From the NCBI GenBank assembly GCA_018881555.1, contig JACAXG010000130.1, forward strand, positions 1,993,848 to 2,057,847: a DNA stretch of 64,000 bases. The letters are read 5' to 3'. The position numbers were made by a program, and so were the translations under genes. Below are positions 53,299-64,000 of the stretch, piece by piece; the stretch's first letter is position 1; each line of letters begins with the position of its first letter. A model generated the notes under the pieces. That model ran no database searches. It saw nothing but the letters and a program-made list of their open reading frames with translations, and had not been told where the DNA came from. The stretch is from Amblyornis subalaris. Taxonomy: Eukaryota; Chordata; Aves; Passeriformes; Ptilonorhynchidae.

Positions 53299-56200
53299 GT
53301 GAGTGCGGGGCCGGGGGGGCCGCGGGCCGGGGCTGCCGCACGGGCGAGGCGAGGCGAGGCGAGGCGACGCGAGGCGACGCGAGGCGGGAGGCGCGGCGGG
53401 GGAGCCCACCGGGGCATTGGGGCCGAGGAGCCGTCGTTTCGGGCGGACCCGCGGGCGGAGCGCCACGCACCCTCCGTGCCCACGGGGCCGCGCGGAGCTC
53501 GGTGGAGCCGCCCGGAGAGACCTTGCGGGCCAAGGTGCCGCCGCCCGGCCCCTGCCCCGGGCGCTGCGCGGCACCGGGCGGGAGTGCGGAGCCCGGGCCC
53601 GCCGGTGTCCGCGGCCGCGCCGTGTGCGAGGGGTGCGCGCGGTGCTGNGCCCGGAGTTGCGAGCCCAGCGGAGGCGCAGCGGGCAGGGCCACCGGGCCGC
53701 ACCGCGCCCGCAGCGCCGCACGGCCCCGGGCGGCGGGGCCGGGTGGGAACACGGCGAGCGGTGCGGGGGATGGCGGGGTCGGCGGGCCGGGCGGGGGGAG
53801 CCGGCAGCGCCGGGCCCTGCGCGCCCGGGGTGTCCGCTCGGGGCGGCCGCGGGGCCCGGCTGCCGTTCCGGTGTTCCCGGGGATTCCAGGCTCCGGCTGC
53901 CGTCCCGGGGGTGCCTGACCCCGCTGCCATCGCGGTGTTCCCTGCACGGGATTTAAAGGTGGATTTTTCACCCTTCGTGTGACTGCAGAACGAGCCGCGC
54001 TCCCGCCGCCAGGTCCCGTGGAGCCGCGGAGCATCCTCGGCCCGCGCACCGGGAGCACGGGTCTTGGGGTTCTAGTAACTTTTTGCGGTGTCTCTCCCCC
54101 ACCCTCCGATCAAAGCAGTGGAGCTGGGAGCGGAGCAGCACGTGCGGGGAGCGGCGGCCCGCGCTGTCCNTGGCCGTGCCGCCGGCTGGCCGCGCCTCGG
54201 GCGCGCTGCAGTGTGTGCGGGAACAGAAAGTGCTCTGCAGGTGCCGGTTACCGAGTGCAACTGCCGTGGCTTGGGCTGGGAGAGCTGGGAAATGAAGTCT
54301 CGACACAATAAAATTAATGCCGATGCTGAGCCCAGGCTGTTTCAGCACAGAAAAACCATAGTTGATGACTCAAGCCCCCTCTGGTCCATTTCCCCTCCGG
54401 GCTGGCGCTCAGGAGGCATCACCAGCTCACAGACAGAGAACTGAGTGTTTCTGAAGTGCCTGTGTTTGCCCCATAGACCTTTGTACTTTTTTTTTTTTTA
54501 AATAGCCTCCCGCTCCCTGTTAATTTTACATTAGTCATTGCTTCCAGATTCGACTGTTTGAAGGAAAAGGTGTGGTTGGACTGGGAGCACTAGTATTGCA
54601 TGAACCAGCTTTTTAGTTTTTTCAGCACTGTCATTTTTTGATAACTTGAAGTTTAGTGATTAAGAGATGACAAAGATGATAATGTTTTTCCCTTAACTAG
54701 TAACTGTATTTTGGAGGTCAACACCAAATAATTTGTTCACTGNGATAAAAATATGGGAACCTGCTAAATGTACTTGTTTAGTTTATGGAGAGACAGTAAT
54801 TCGGTCTTGTCCATTATGTTTAAGGTGGTGGCAGAAGCTTTTTGTTGGCATTTATATGCTGTAATGTGTCTGTTAAACATTACAATGTTATTTGCAAATA
54901 AATGTAACCAGACTGTGGAAAGGTAGATTGCAGTAACTTTCTCCTTGTGTTGAAATTGCTTGTGAAGTGCTCTATTGCTGCTGAAATAAGTTGCTATTAA
55001 TATTTTTAATTAAGGTAGAACAGCTGATAGGCCTTTTCCAGCAAAAATTATGTCTTTTTCCCTTTCATCTTGTTAGATGTTCAGCATAAATAGCAGTACT
55101 AATAATAGAAGTTCTGCTATAAAACACAGTTGGAGAAAGTTTTGTGAAAGAGTGGTCTTCTGTAAGAGGGGAAAATTTGTTCTAATTTTTATTGGAATGT
55201 CACCAAGATAACACCTTTTGGAGTTTGCTTTTTTTAATAGTAATGCGGGATCCTTTGATAATGAACAGATGAATTCAGTCACACAAGGTAAACAAGAAAA
55301 GTGGTAGGATACATTACCTTTTTACAGAAGCTTCTTGTAATAGCAAAATAGCATCTATAGTGCATTTTGGGGTATTTCTCCTATTGAGTGATAGCATGTG
55401 CTATGGACAAATAATAGTCATCTTAATTANTAATGTGTGTCTGGTGTTAAGTGTAGAAATCTGCAAGCACTGTAAGAGAAGCCTCTGTGGAGAAACAATC
55501 CATTTTAAACGAACAGGAAACATAAATAAGAACTTCATGTGCTTCTGCTTCACTTCATGTAGATTATTTCAATACATTTAGTACAGATGAAAAGCTAAAG
55601 CAATTCTGAAAGATGGGACTGCGTGAGTAATGTCTTAATTTCATTATGGGTATTTTTTTTCTAAATTGTGATACTGAAAATAAGCAAGTCCTGCAACGTT
55701 TGGTTATTTATTAGGTGCAGGAAAGCAGGGACTAGTTCAGGGAGCTCAGTGAGGTTACAAAAATTTTTGTGAGTGTAATCAAGAGTAGTTTGGTTTAGTA
55801 GCAGGACATACTTACTGTAACATGATAGAGAAAAGACCCCTAAAAAGCAATCAGAACTTGTGATATTTGTCTGGAAAAGCATACCTGTGAGCCTGTTATT
55901 TGCCATAGTCTGTATTGCTCTTAGTTACTTTCCTGTCATTTTCAGTCAAATCGGTGAGTGTGAATTACATGGAATTGCTCTGGATGAGCAGCTGCGCTCC
56001 TTTTCAGCCATTCACGTCGTGGCTGAGCAAAGCAGTCCCCAGGAGCAGAGGGCTTTCCTGACCAGGCTGCGAGGCTCAGGTCGGCTGCCATGGCCTGGGA
56101 CCCTGCTCCGTGGGGCAGCCCCCCAGTGCCCGGAGCTGCAGGCGTGCAGAGGGTGGGAGGGAGGCTGCCCCGCTTTGGAACAGCAACTTCACGTGCCGGG

Positions 56201-59200
56201 GTTGCGTGGGATACCACTGGCAAGAGTTGCTGCAGGAAGAACATGTTTTGCCACCTCGTACAACAAGCGTGTGGACATCTCCCGCAGAACCCATGTTGGT
56301 GTGGGTCAGAATTCTGAAATTTTCAGCATTTTTGGTTAGGTTTGAGTTTTGGTTTTTTTTGCTTCAAGTCAAAATAAGATAGCAAATCCTTATGAATATG
56401 GCATATACTGTCTGTCCAAAATTAAACTGGTTCCAATGTTAGTAATTAGGTGGGAAAAAGAAAAAGGCCTGGCATAGCTTTATGTGCAAGTGACTGGGAA
56501 GCCAGATGTGAAACTGGGTTGTTGGGAATGGCCAGTAACTATCGCTGCTCCTGCCCTGCCTTGGTTGCGATGTGGCTGACAGCAAGGCAGTTCAAATGCT
56601 AGGGAAGATGGAGAGTAAATACGTAACCACAGCCAAGCCCAGACCCAGAGCCTGTGGAAATAGCCCTTCCCGAGGAGCAGGCTGTGCTGGCTCAGGCAGC
56701 AGAACTTGGAAATGGAGCTGCAGGGGCTGATGGCACCAAGTGCTCTCTGGGCATGCTTGGGAGCTTTGCTGATTCTCAGCTGCCTTTCCTAAGGCTTATG
56801 AGATGTCCTAGTTCATTGGACAACTTCTCATGTTCTTTTATCCAAACAGAATACTCATTTTTTCTGCTTGGGGGAGGTTTGCAGTGGGAGGGGAGGAGGT
56901 GGATGAAGACAGCCAAAAACTGCCTCTGGTGACCTTCCCAAAGCTTTTGCTTGCACGGAAGAAAATCCCAGTGTCTTGTCAGTTAAATCTCTGCAGCTAG
57001 CAGCAGTGTTCAGACCTTTGCTCCTCTCCCACTCGCTGCCCTTAGGACCTCGCTGCTTTATTCTGAGGCAGAGGAGAGAGACCTGGATTTCAGGAGGAAG
57101 AAAGGAGTCCAACGCTTTCACAGGAGATTAATTTTTTTTTTTTTTTTTGGTAGGGGAATTCCCCAACGCTGTCATTAAAAGGGAAGGCTGAAGGAGAAGG
57201 GTCTGTGAGTGGTGTCTCACAGAGGCTCGGTTGCGCTGAGCACGGGAGGCACGAGGACGTGGTGCTCCGCGGTGGAGCAGGCGAGCGTCCCAGGGTCAGG
57301 GAGGTGACTCCGGCACAGGCTTGTCCTCCCTTCAGGATCGGCTGCGTGAGTCAGCCCTCGCTTCCTGGAGAGCGAGCGGATGGCGTGTGGCTGCGAGGGC
57401 AGGACGAGGAACCAGCCCGGCCAGTTCGTTGCTGCCTGCCCTTGCCTTTTCTCCCCGCCACTGAGAAGGCAGAGCCTTCGCCTGACGGGNTCCGTGGAGT
57501 ATGTCCGTGGCTGGCTTCAACTCTCTGGTCCTCTTCATTGCATCCCACTCTTACAAACAAGAACTACTTTGAAAACTTGGGGAAAAATGTGTTCTTTGTG
57601 TATGGTATGTTTAAACAAGATGACTTTTTAACAGAGTTTTTTTTAAAAGGCATACTTTTGTTACACAGTTATTGCAATTTTGAGATACTGTGGTTACAAA
57701 AGAAAAAGAAATTACTATTTTTCTCCAAAATGTTTCTAATTTCCAAAATTACCATCTCTTACAGATCTTTCCCCATTTTTCTACTTTGCACAGCATTTTA
57801 GAGATTCCTTACCTAGCACTAGGAATTGAAGACCAGTCAACCTCCTGTTTAATTGCTTTTAAAAATAATTTTAAATATGTGTAGAAAATGAAACTGGGAG
57901 TTGTTACTTTATTCGAGTGATTGATCCATTATTCAAGAAATAATTACAATTAAGGCCCCCTCCCCATGTAGTGTTCTAACTGAAATGTAGTGTGTTTTTG
58001 TGAACCTTAAGTTAATGTTATAGCTGATCTAATGTTTTGATTGGTATTGGTATTATGATTAATTCGTTATTAAAGCAGAGAAAGGAATCTATTGTAAATC
58101 GTTTGAAGGTGTACAAGTTGAAACTTGCTTTCTGCATCACAGCTCAGTGGGAGGATTTTTAATGTATTTACTGTTTGTGCAGCCATGGGTTGGTGGTTGT
58201 GGGCAGTGAATGAAATTCCCCCGTGGCTATGGGATCTATGGGATGTGTGAGGCAGGTGGTTCACAGTGCTTGTGCAGGCTGTGGGATGAACTGGCCTTCN
58301 GGATTCACTGTGTTTGTGCAGAGGCATTTAGGGCACCAGGTCCCCATTCCCTGATGAGTGAGGTACATCTTGGAGCATTGCATGGGGAAGCTCCGGTGGG
58401 ATTCGCTTGTCTTGGCGTACCTGTGCTACCTTGGCAGCAGGGGTAGCTCTGCGTCAGGTTGGTCCAGGAAGTGTCTTTAGGCTGACTGAGGCCGTCTCCA
58501 GACGCAGCAGGAGCAAGAGGGAGAATATCTTGGGAGGAGGTGGAGGGACTGAAGGCAAGAAGGTGGGTGCTGTTTTCCTAGTGCCAGATAGGGCAAATAG
58601 TAGCAGAGATCTGGGAGCAAGTGAGGAAAAGAAGGAGCTGGGGCNTGATGCCAGATGTCGCCTTTTGTCCTTTCTTATCAAAAGCTCCTCATGTTCCTTA
58701 CGTGGTGTGGCAAGCCAAAGGCTATCACCTGGTTTATGCTTTTAACAGGTTTTTCTAAATGTACTCAAAAGCATTTGCATTACAAGTGTCCAAATAAAAA
58801 GCACCTAATCCATCCCTTAGTTTAATTTGAATGATCTTACTTATGCCGTCTGTGCTCCTGTGAACAGGAGACTTTCCAGTTTGTGGTGGATTTCTGTCCT
58901 CTTCCCCAGGAAGGCAGCAGCAGGCAGTGCATCCTAAGTGCTCCAAAAGGAAATCTTTTCAATTCCAAACCCATGTTTTTCACTGTCTTGCCTTGGCAGA
59001 ACTTCCTGTTATGTTACCTGAGAATGGAGTATTGGTGCATTTGTTATCATGGAGGTAAATCTGAGTGGTGAAAACTAAAACCAAAGAAATTCACCTATCT
59101 CTGAAACAATTTCAGACAAATGATAACTCTTTAACTTCCACATTAATGTGATATACTTAAAGCTGAAGCATTTTGTATCTTTCACAAAATAAACACAGGT

Positions 59201-62200
59201 GGTGTATGTAACGTAACTGATTTCAGGGGCTTCTGGACAAGTGAAGCACTGGAGTGTTAATTGGAGACATTCTGCGTACAGGTGTGTTTGTGTGATAGTG
59301 CTCAACAATTGTTTTCTGCTGATTCAAGCTCAAGTCTTGTGTGGTATCTAAAGATACATAGGGAGACAGATTTCAAAAAGAGTTAGTATTTTCATCATGT
59401 TTTTATTTAAAAACAAAATTGCCATATATTCTTAATGAGAAATAACACAGCAGTATCGAAATGATAGCATACGGTGAAAGGAGATTTAATTTGTACCGTA
59501 CTGGTGCCTAAACTCCAAATTGACATGGCCCTCTATGAAGTAGAGGGAAGTCCATGCTCCATAGAGCTTACAAACAGAAAAGCAAAACTTAAACTGATGA
59601 AATGACTGGAGAAGATACCAAGAACATGCTTTTTTGTAAAACACCTAATCCAGGATGCTAGTGATCCAGTACTAATGCTGGGCTGTGTTATTTGATTCAG
59701 CCTTAATCGAAGATGTGCTGGCAGAACTTGCCACCTATTGCTGCTGCATAGCCTTCATATCCAGCTTTGTCCTCATAACTTATGTAATGAAAGTACCCAG
59801 TGCCGTATTTCAGCTGAAATTGAAAATANTGGCAGTGAGATGACTGACACAACACATCACTTGTTCCTGGGAGCATGTTTGTATTTCAGTCGGGAGATGA
59901 AAAAACATTGAACACAGAAATCTCACACTGGCTCATAGACTTGTGAGATGTGCCTGTTTCCTCTGTGTTATTTGGACTATCACATAAAGAAAGAAAAATC
60001 CTGAGTTTTCTTGGTTCTGCTATTGTTTATTAGCATAAATCATAGCAACATCATACACTGAGATTTGGGAAATTTTGCTGTCATTAAATACATTCTTTCC
60101 TAGAAGATACTTTGAAAAAAATCCTAGTTAAGAGTTCTTTACNGGATAGACAGACTGACAGAAAAACTTCCTGTGGCTCAAGGACTTAAGGAAGTTCTGA
60201 AGTTCTGGTAGAGAGCACTGCCTATTGTGGGATGCTTTTTGTTCAGGCTGATGTAGTCAATCTTTCAACACTCAGAGAGTTTTTTAATTTAGTTGTGGAA
60301 CGCAGGTTATTTTTAAGCAGCAAAAAAATTTCACCAAGTCATGTACTGATACTGAGATAAAATCAAAAAACTGCAGCAACAAAAGACCCAAATCTGAAAC
60401 CAAAAAATCCCACCCTGAAGATATGCAGTAATTTAAAAAATGTTGACTTAGTAACTGAATCCAGGAATTGGATTTGTCTGAAGAGCTACTGAGTTTTATT
60501 TCGTCCAGCCTGAGTGCTCTGAAAGGAACCACCCACTGTCCGTCGGGAGCTGCTGCTGCACTGATCCAGTCTGGAAATGTATTTGCACAGTGGAGAAGGA
60601 TAACAGTTTTTATTAAACTTAATACATTAATTGCTGTTCATAATAAGTAGATTTTAAATATCTTTTTTACCGTAATAGATGCCAAAGAAGATATCCTGAA
60701 TCACAACTTCCTGCTTTTAGGAAGTATGCAGTGCATTAGACTTAGGAAGCCTTGCCTTGTTAGAATTCCAGCAATAGCTGATGTAGTGATACAGTTCATT
60801 GTGTTAGTTATATTGTGTTATTGAATTGTTTTATATTACTAGTATATTGATTTAATCTATAATATAAACATTAACATATTTCAGACTGAAATTTGAAGTA
60901 CTAAAGGAAGATACTTTTTTTTTTCTAGATAGCAAAGATAATGCAGGTTATTGCAATTTCCCCAGAATTTTCTTTTGTTTTCTCTGCATCTTAATGCATC
61001 ACAGGCATCACATTGCCAGAGAACAAAAATATTTTAGTATGGCAGTATTCCAGATTTTTTCTTTTGTAGAAAGTTGAAAAAAAATTGTTTATGTGTAGCA
61101 GTGCAAACTGTGGGATGGTATTTTCACTTGGTGAAGTGTTACCAGTTCAAATGTGACTGTCTGGTGAACAGTGTGTTACTGGTCAGCCTGTGTGCACATC
61201 TCCCAGGTGGAACTGCTGTGGGAGGCACCAGCTCACTGCTCCAGTGACTGTGCATGAAAGGCCCAAGGCAGTCTGCACCAACCCAAGTAAAAAACCCAAG
61301 CACTGCAGCAGGCTGTGCCAGGCTGGCTTGCAGGGCCTGGTGGGTTGCTGTAGTCCTGGAATCTTCAGCTTCCCATTGAGTGTTGGGGCTGTTTTTCTGA
61401 GTTTTCTGAATCCTATCTTTCTGAACTGATTGTTCTCCAACTTGGTGTTGTGATTGAGCATTGTGAAAACAAAGGATTCTGCTGTGCAGACACTGTATTT
61501 TGAAGCATAAACATGACCTTTTTCCTTGTGCGTGGAAATTGATTGATCACACTTTAAAAGAATGTCCTGGTGGGAAAAGTTCAGGCAGCCCTTCCTTCAG
61601 CTGTGTGGCACTCAGGAAGGCCTCATTCCACAGGCCAACAGCCACCTACTTGGATGGAATGTTCTTACAAAGTGAAGAACTGCTCACTCTGAGCAGGTCA
61701 CTTCAAGAATAGCTCATGCTTCTCTTGGAGCTGATAATTGGTTCTTCCTTCCCCCAGGTTCCCTGACACAAACCATTGGAAGAACTTGTTACTGTTGTCT
61801 GCGTGGCAAACAGCCACCTGCCTGCTGAGGGCTTTCTTTCCAAATATTTGAGGTGTCTGTCTCACTTCCAAATCTTTACTGGGCAAACTTAAACATGTTG
61901 GAGGAAGGGGAGATGGGATTCGCTGCTGCATGGATTGCGTTTGCCTGTTTCCCTCCTTGCACAGGATCTCATGGAGGCTGCCTTAGCTTCCATGCCCAGA
62001 CTTAAAACTATCCTCTGACTGATTGAAATGGTTTGCATCTTGCACAGGATTATAGCCAGGATAGAGATTTTTGTCATGGGAGCAAAAGTGCCTTTTAAGT
62101 CTAGAAATTCAAGGGTGATGTGTCCTTTTCCCCACTACATGTGAAAGCTCTGCTATGTCATGCTGCTAATGCCCAGGAACAAATTAACAACCAGCCACAG

Positions 62201-64000
62201 AGCCTCTGATGCGTCAATTTATAATAGCCTGGGACAGGAGGAGAGCAGAGATGTACTTGTGATGTCTAAACAGGCTTCTTCACTTTCTTAATTTTTACAA
62301 CATTTATTTTATCAACGCTCTCATTGTACTGCTGTCTTTTGGATTTACACTTGTCAATGGATTTTATTATTTCTAACACTAAGATATCAGGTGAAAATCC
62401 TTATAGAAGAGTTTAGTCTGCTGAAATTCAAAACTGTTAAGCTTGCTTGACCTGTATTTCAGAACCAAGTTTTGGTTCCAGACAACAGATGAATAACAAC
62501 TGTTCTGCAGTGTCTTTTGTTGCAAGAATCATTTGTACTTAGGGCTTTTAAAAGAAGATTCCTTACAGAATATGGGGAAAAAAACCTCTGGGAAACAGCT
62601 AATATTCTGTGTTCCTTCAAAGTATGTATCCATTTTATACAACTTTTAAAAAGATACTGTAAGTTGGGGTTTATCTCCTTTACAATTACATCCCCATAAT
62701 TTAGCTGAACCTAGTAATTCCAGACTGGATGATGTTGTGTTTGTGCAGCCAACTCACTTCCTTGTAGAGGCTGGGTGAGAGCCCCGGGGTACAGAACACC
62801 CGCTGCTCAGGTCCCTGTCAGTCGGGATTAGGCAGAGGGATCTCTGCTCTGCTGCACTGGAGCTGTTCTGAAGGGTTTGTGTGTAGCTGGGTTTACCACG
62901 TGCTTGTGGTATTTGGACCTTTTCAGTCTCTGAAATGACACAATCCAATGGGAAGACAATGCTTGTCACTGAGGATATGCTTTTTTTTGAAATACAGTGC
63001 TTTATTCTTGTTAATGCATTTGCTAATCTCTCACATGGTGCATGGAGTGAGCAGCTCTCTGTTCAGTAGTGTTGGGGACTTAGTTTGCCTTTCAAAGGCC
63101 GTTATTGATGGACAGCCTTGTATGCTCCAAAGTTTAGACCTCTTGCCAGTGTACTTTTTCAATATGAATATGAAGCAGTTTGTGTGATGCGTTAAATTTG
63201 TGAGACTTANGACTGCATAGATGTACAAATGCTAATGGCACCCTTTCAGTTTTAGGTGCACATTAGTTTTTCATCCAGTTTTTCTTGAAGCAAAAGCTGG
63301 TGTTGGATGTGATTAATCTTGTCCAGGATACTGGCAGTGGGCCTGGTGACACTGACTGACATGGTGCTAATCCCTGGCTTTATTTCTGTTCAGCCTTTTT
63401 TGTCTCCAAGTGTGTGTTAGGAGATGCAGCGACTGTGCCTTTCACCTGGCCAACATCAAGATCATTTCTTCATCTAGATGAAAAAGTACATGGCTGTCAA
63501 ACTTCCCACAATATAGGATCTGTGTGGGTTTGCACACCAGCTTCAAAGCGAATGGTGACTTGTGTGTGCAGAGTGACTTGGGTAGGGGACATTCAGCATC
63601 TCCCCAAGTAGGTTATTGTTTATCATGATACAACTACAGCTGTGGTACTCATTTGGGTGGTTAGAGCAGCTGTGGCCTTGACTTGCTCTACACTGGACAG
63701 ATAGGATCAGATCCCTCTTTATCCCAGGTGAACTTAAACCAAGATGTGAAGTCTTGATACAGAGCTAGAAGAAGGAAACAAAGTGGCTTGAACTAATGGT
63801 TTTTACATGCCAACTTGTACCTTTAAATGAGGTGGAACCTGAACATGTGATTTTTTGGGTGTCCAGATGTACCAGGCATTGTTAGAGTGCTACGGGTGGA
63901 TGCTAAATGCAGTAATAGCTTTGGTTACTAGTTGAACTACTGTATGAAAAGACTGATGTATATTTTATTCAAGAGCCCTAACTGAAATGGCCCTGCCACA
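53299..64000 (+). other. PKP4: PKP4 intron 1 (partial)
   Basis: This is the rest of the window right of the PKP4 donor. I read it for the PKP4 start exon and for armadillo-repeat exons and saw none. After the CpG island ends near 54300 it is AT-rich and non-coding. It contains T runs (54487-54499, 57132-57148) and moderately GC-rich patches at about 55960-56240 and 57200-57490 without a convincing gene structure. No CR1 fragment was recognised in it. Confidence 0.5.
53346..53385 (+). repeat. GAGGC/GACGC pentanucleotide array (x8)
   Basis: Eight consecutive 5-bp units (GAGGC, with GACGC at the fifth and seventh place) lie just inside PKP4 intron 1 in the CpG island. This is a simple GC-rich tandem repeat with no coding meaning. 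Confidence 0.92.

Larger units (their letters stand above)
52440..54300. promoter_or_regulatory. CpG island with bidirectional CCDC148/PKP4 promoter
   Basis: Sequence composition changes abruptly here from AT-rich flanks to very GC-rich DNA with dense CpG and GC-box motifs (for example GGGCGGGGCGGGG at 53208-53220). Two GTGAGT donors point outward from the island, one on the minus strand next to 52837 and one on the plus strand after 53298, only about 460 bp apart. That geometry is what a divergent promoter with two short non-coding first exons would show. It agrees with the known head-to-head arrangement of CCDC148 and PKP4. Limits are approximate because they were judged by eye. Confidence 0.85.

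Noticed and set aside
52605..54058. Open frames of 200-437 codons on both strands across the CpG island
   Set aside because: Stop codons are rare in very GC-rich DNA. The frames overlap on both strands, are Ala/Arg/Gly/Pro-rich, and match no protein I know. They cross the promoter and predicted first exons.
55942..56340. GC-richer patch with open frames, considered as a PKP4 exon
   Set aside because: No plakophilin-like sequence, no consistent splice borders and several overlapping frames.

Overview
This window is vertebrate nuclear DNA, almost certainly avian. It has long AT-rich introns, small exons with canonical GT/AG borders, fragments of the bird/reptile CR1 LINE (including the typical 3' end), and one sharp CpG island. 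No prokaryotic, viral or organellar gene was seen. Single scattered Ns suggest masked heterozygous or low-quality bases in a draft assembly.

Two genes share the window. (1) CCDC148 (coiled-coil domain containing 148) runs on the minus strand over most of the window. I reconstructed eleven coding exons from the start codon (36271) to 1866, giving about 470 residues in one continuous reading frame with matching phases at every junction. The C-terminal end (roughly 120 residues in the mammalian protein) lies off the left edge. A non-coding first exon is inferred inside the CpG island, with a GTGAGT donor next to 52837. (2) PKP4 (plakophilin 4) is inferred on the plus strand. Only its presumed non-coding first exon (donor after 53298) and about 10.7 kb of intron 1 are present, with no plakophilin coding sequence. 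The call rests on the known head-to-head order of CCDC148 and PKP4 in vertebrates.

Layout: 1-36298 CCDC148 exons 12 to 2 with introns; 36299-52836 its 16.5 kb first intron; about 52440-54300 CpG island with a shared bidirectional promoter; 53299-64000 PKP4 intron 1. Four CR1 fragments (2.7, 6.2, 35.4 and 45.6 kb), a C-rich minisatellite (31.2-31.7 kb), and a purine tract followed by a 10-bp satellite (49.6-49.8 kb) are the main repeats.

The most informative signals are in the promoter: a consensus RFX X-box (53073-53086), three CCAAT boxes, two of them exactly 31 bp apart, G-quadruplex-type pentanucleotide arrays, and a five-codon upstream ORF with an ideal Kozak context in the PKP4 leader. 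The X-box fits a ciliary programme for CCDC148. I found no evidence of a wholly new biological system. The avian-type CCDC148 N-terminus and a Myb/SANT-like helical module in its middle are the other points worth following up.
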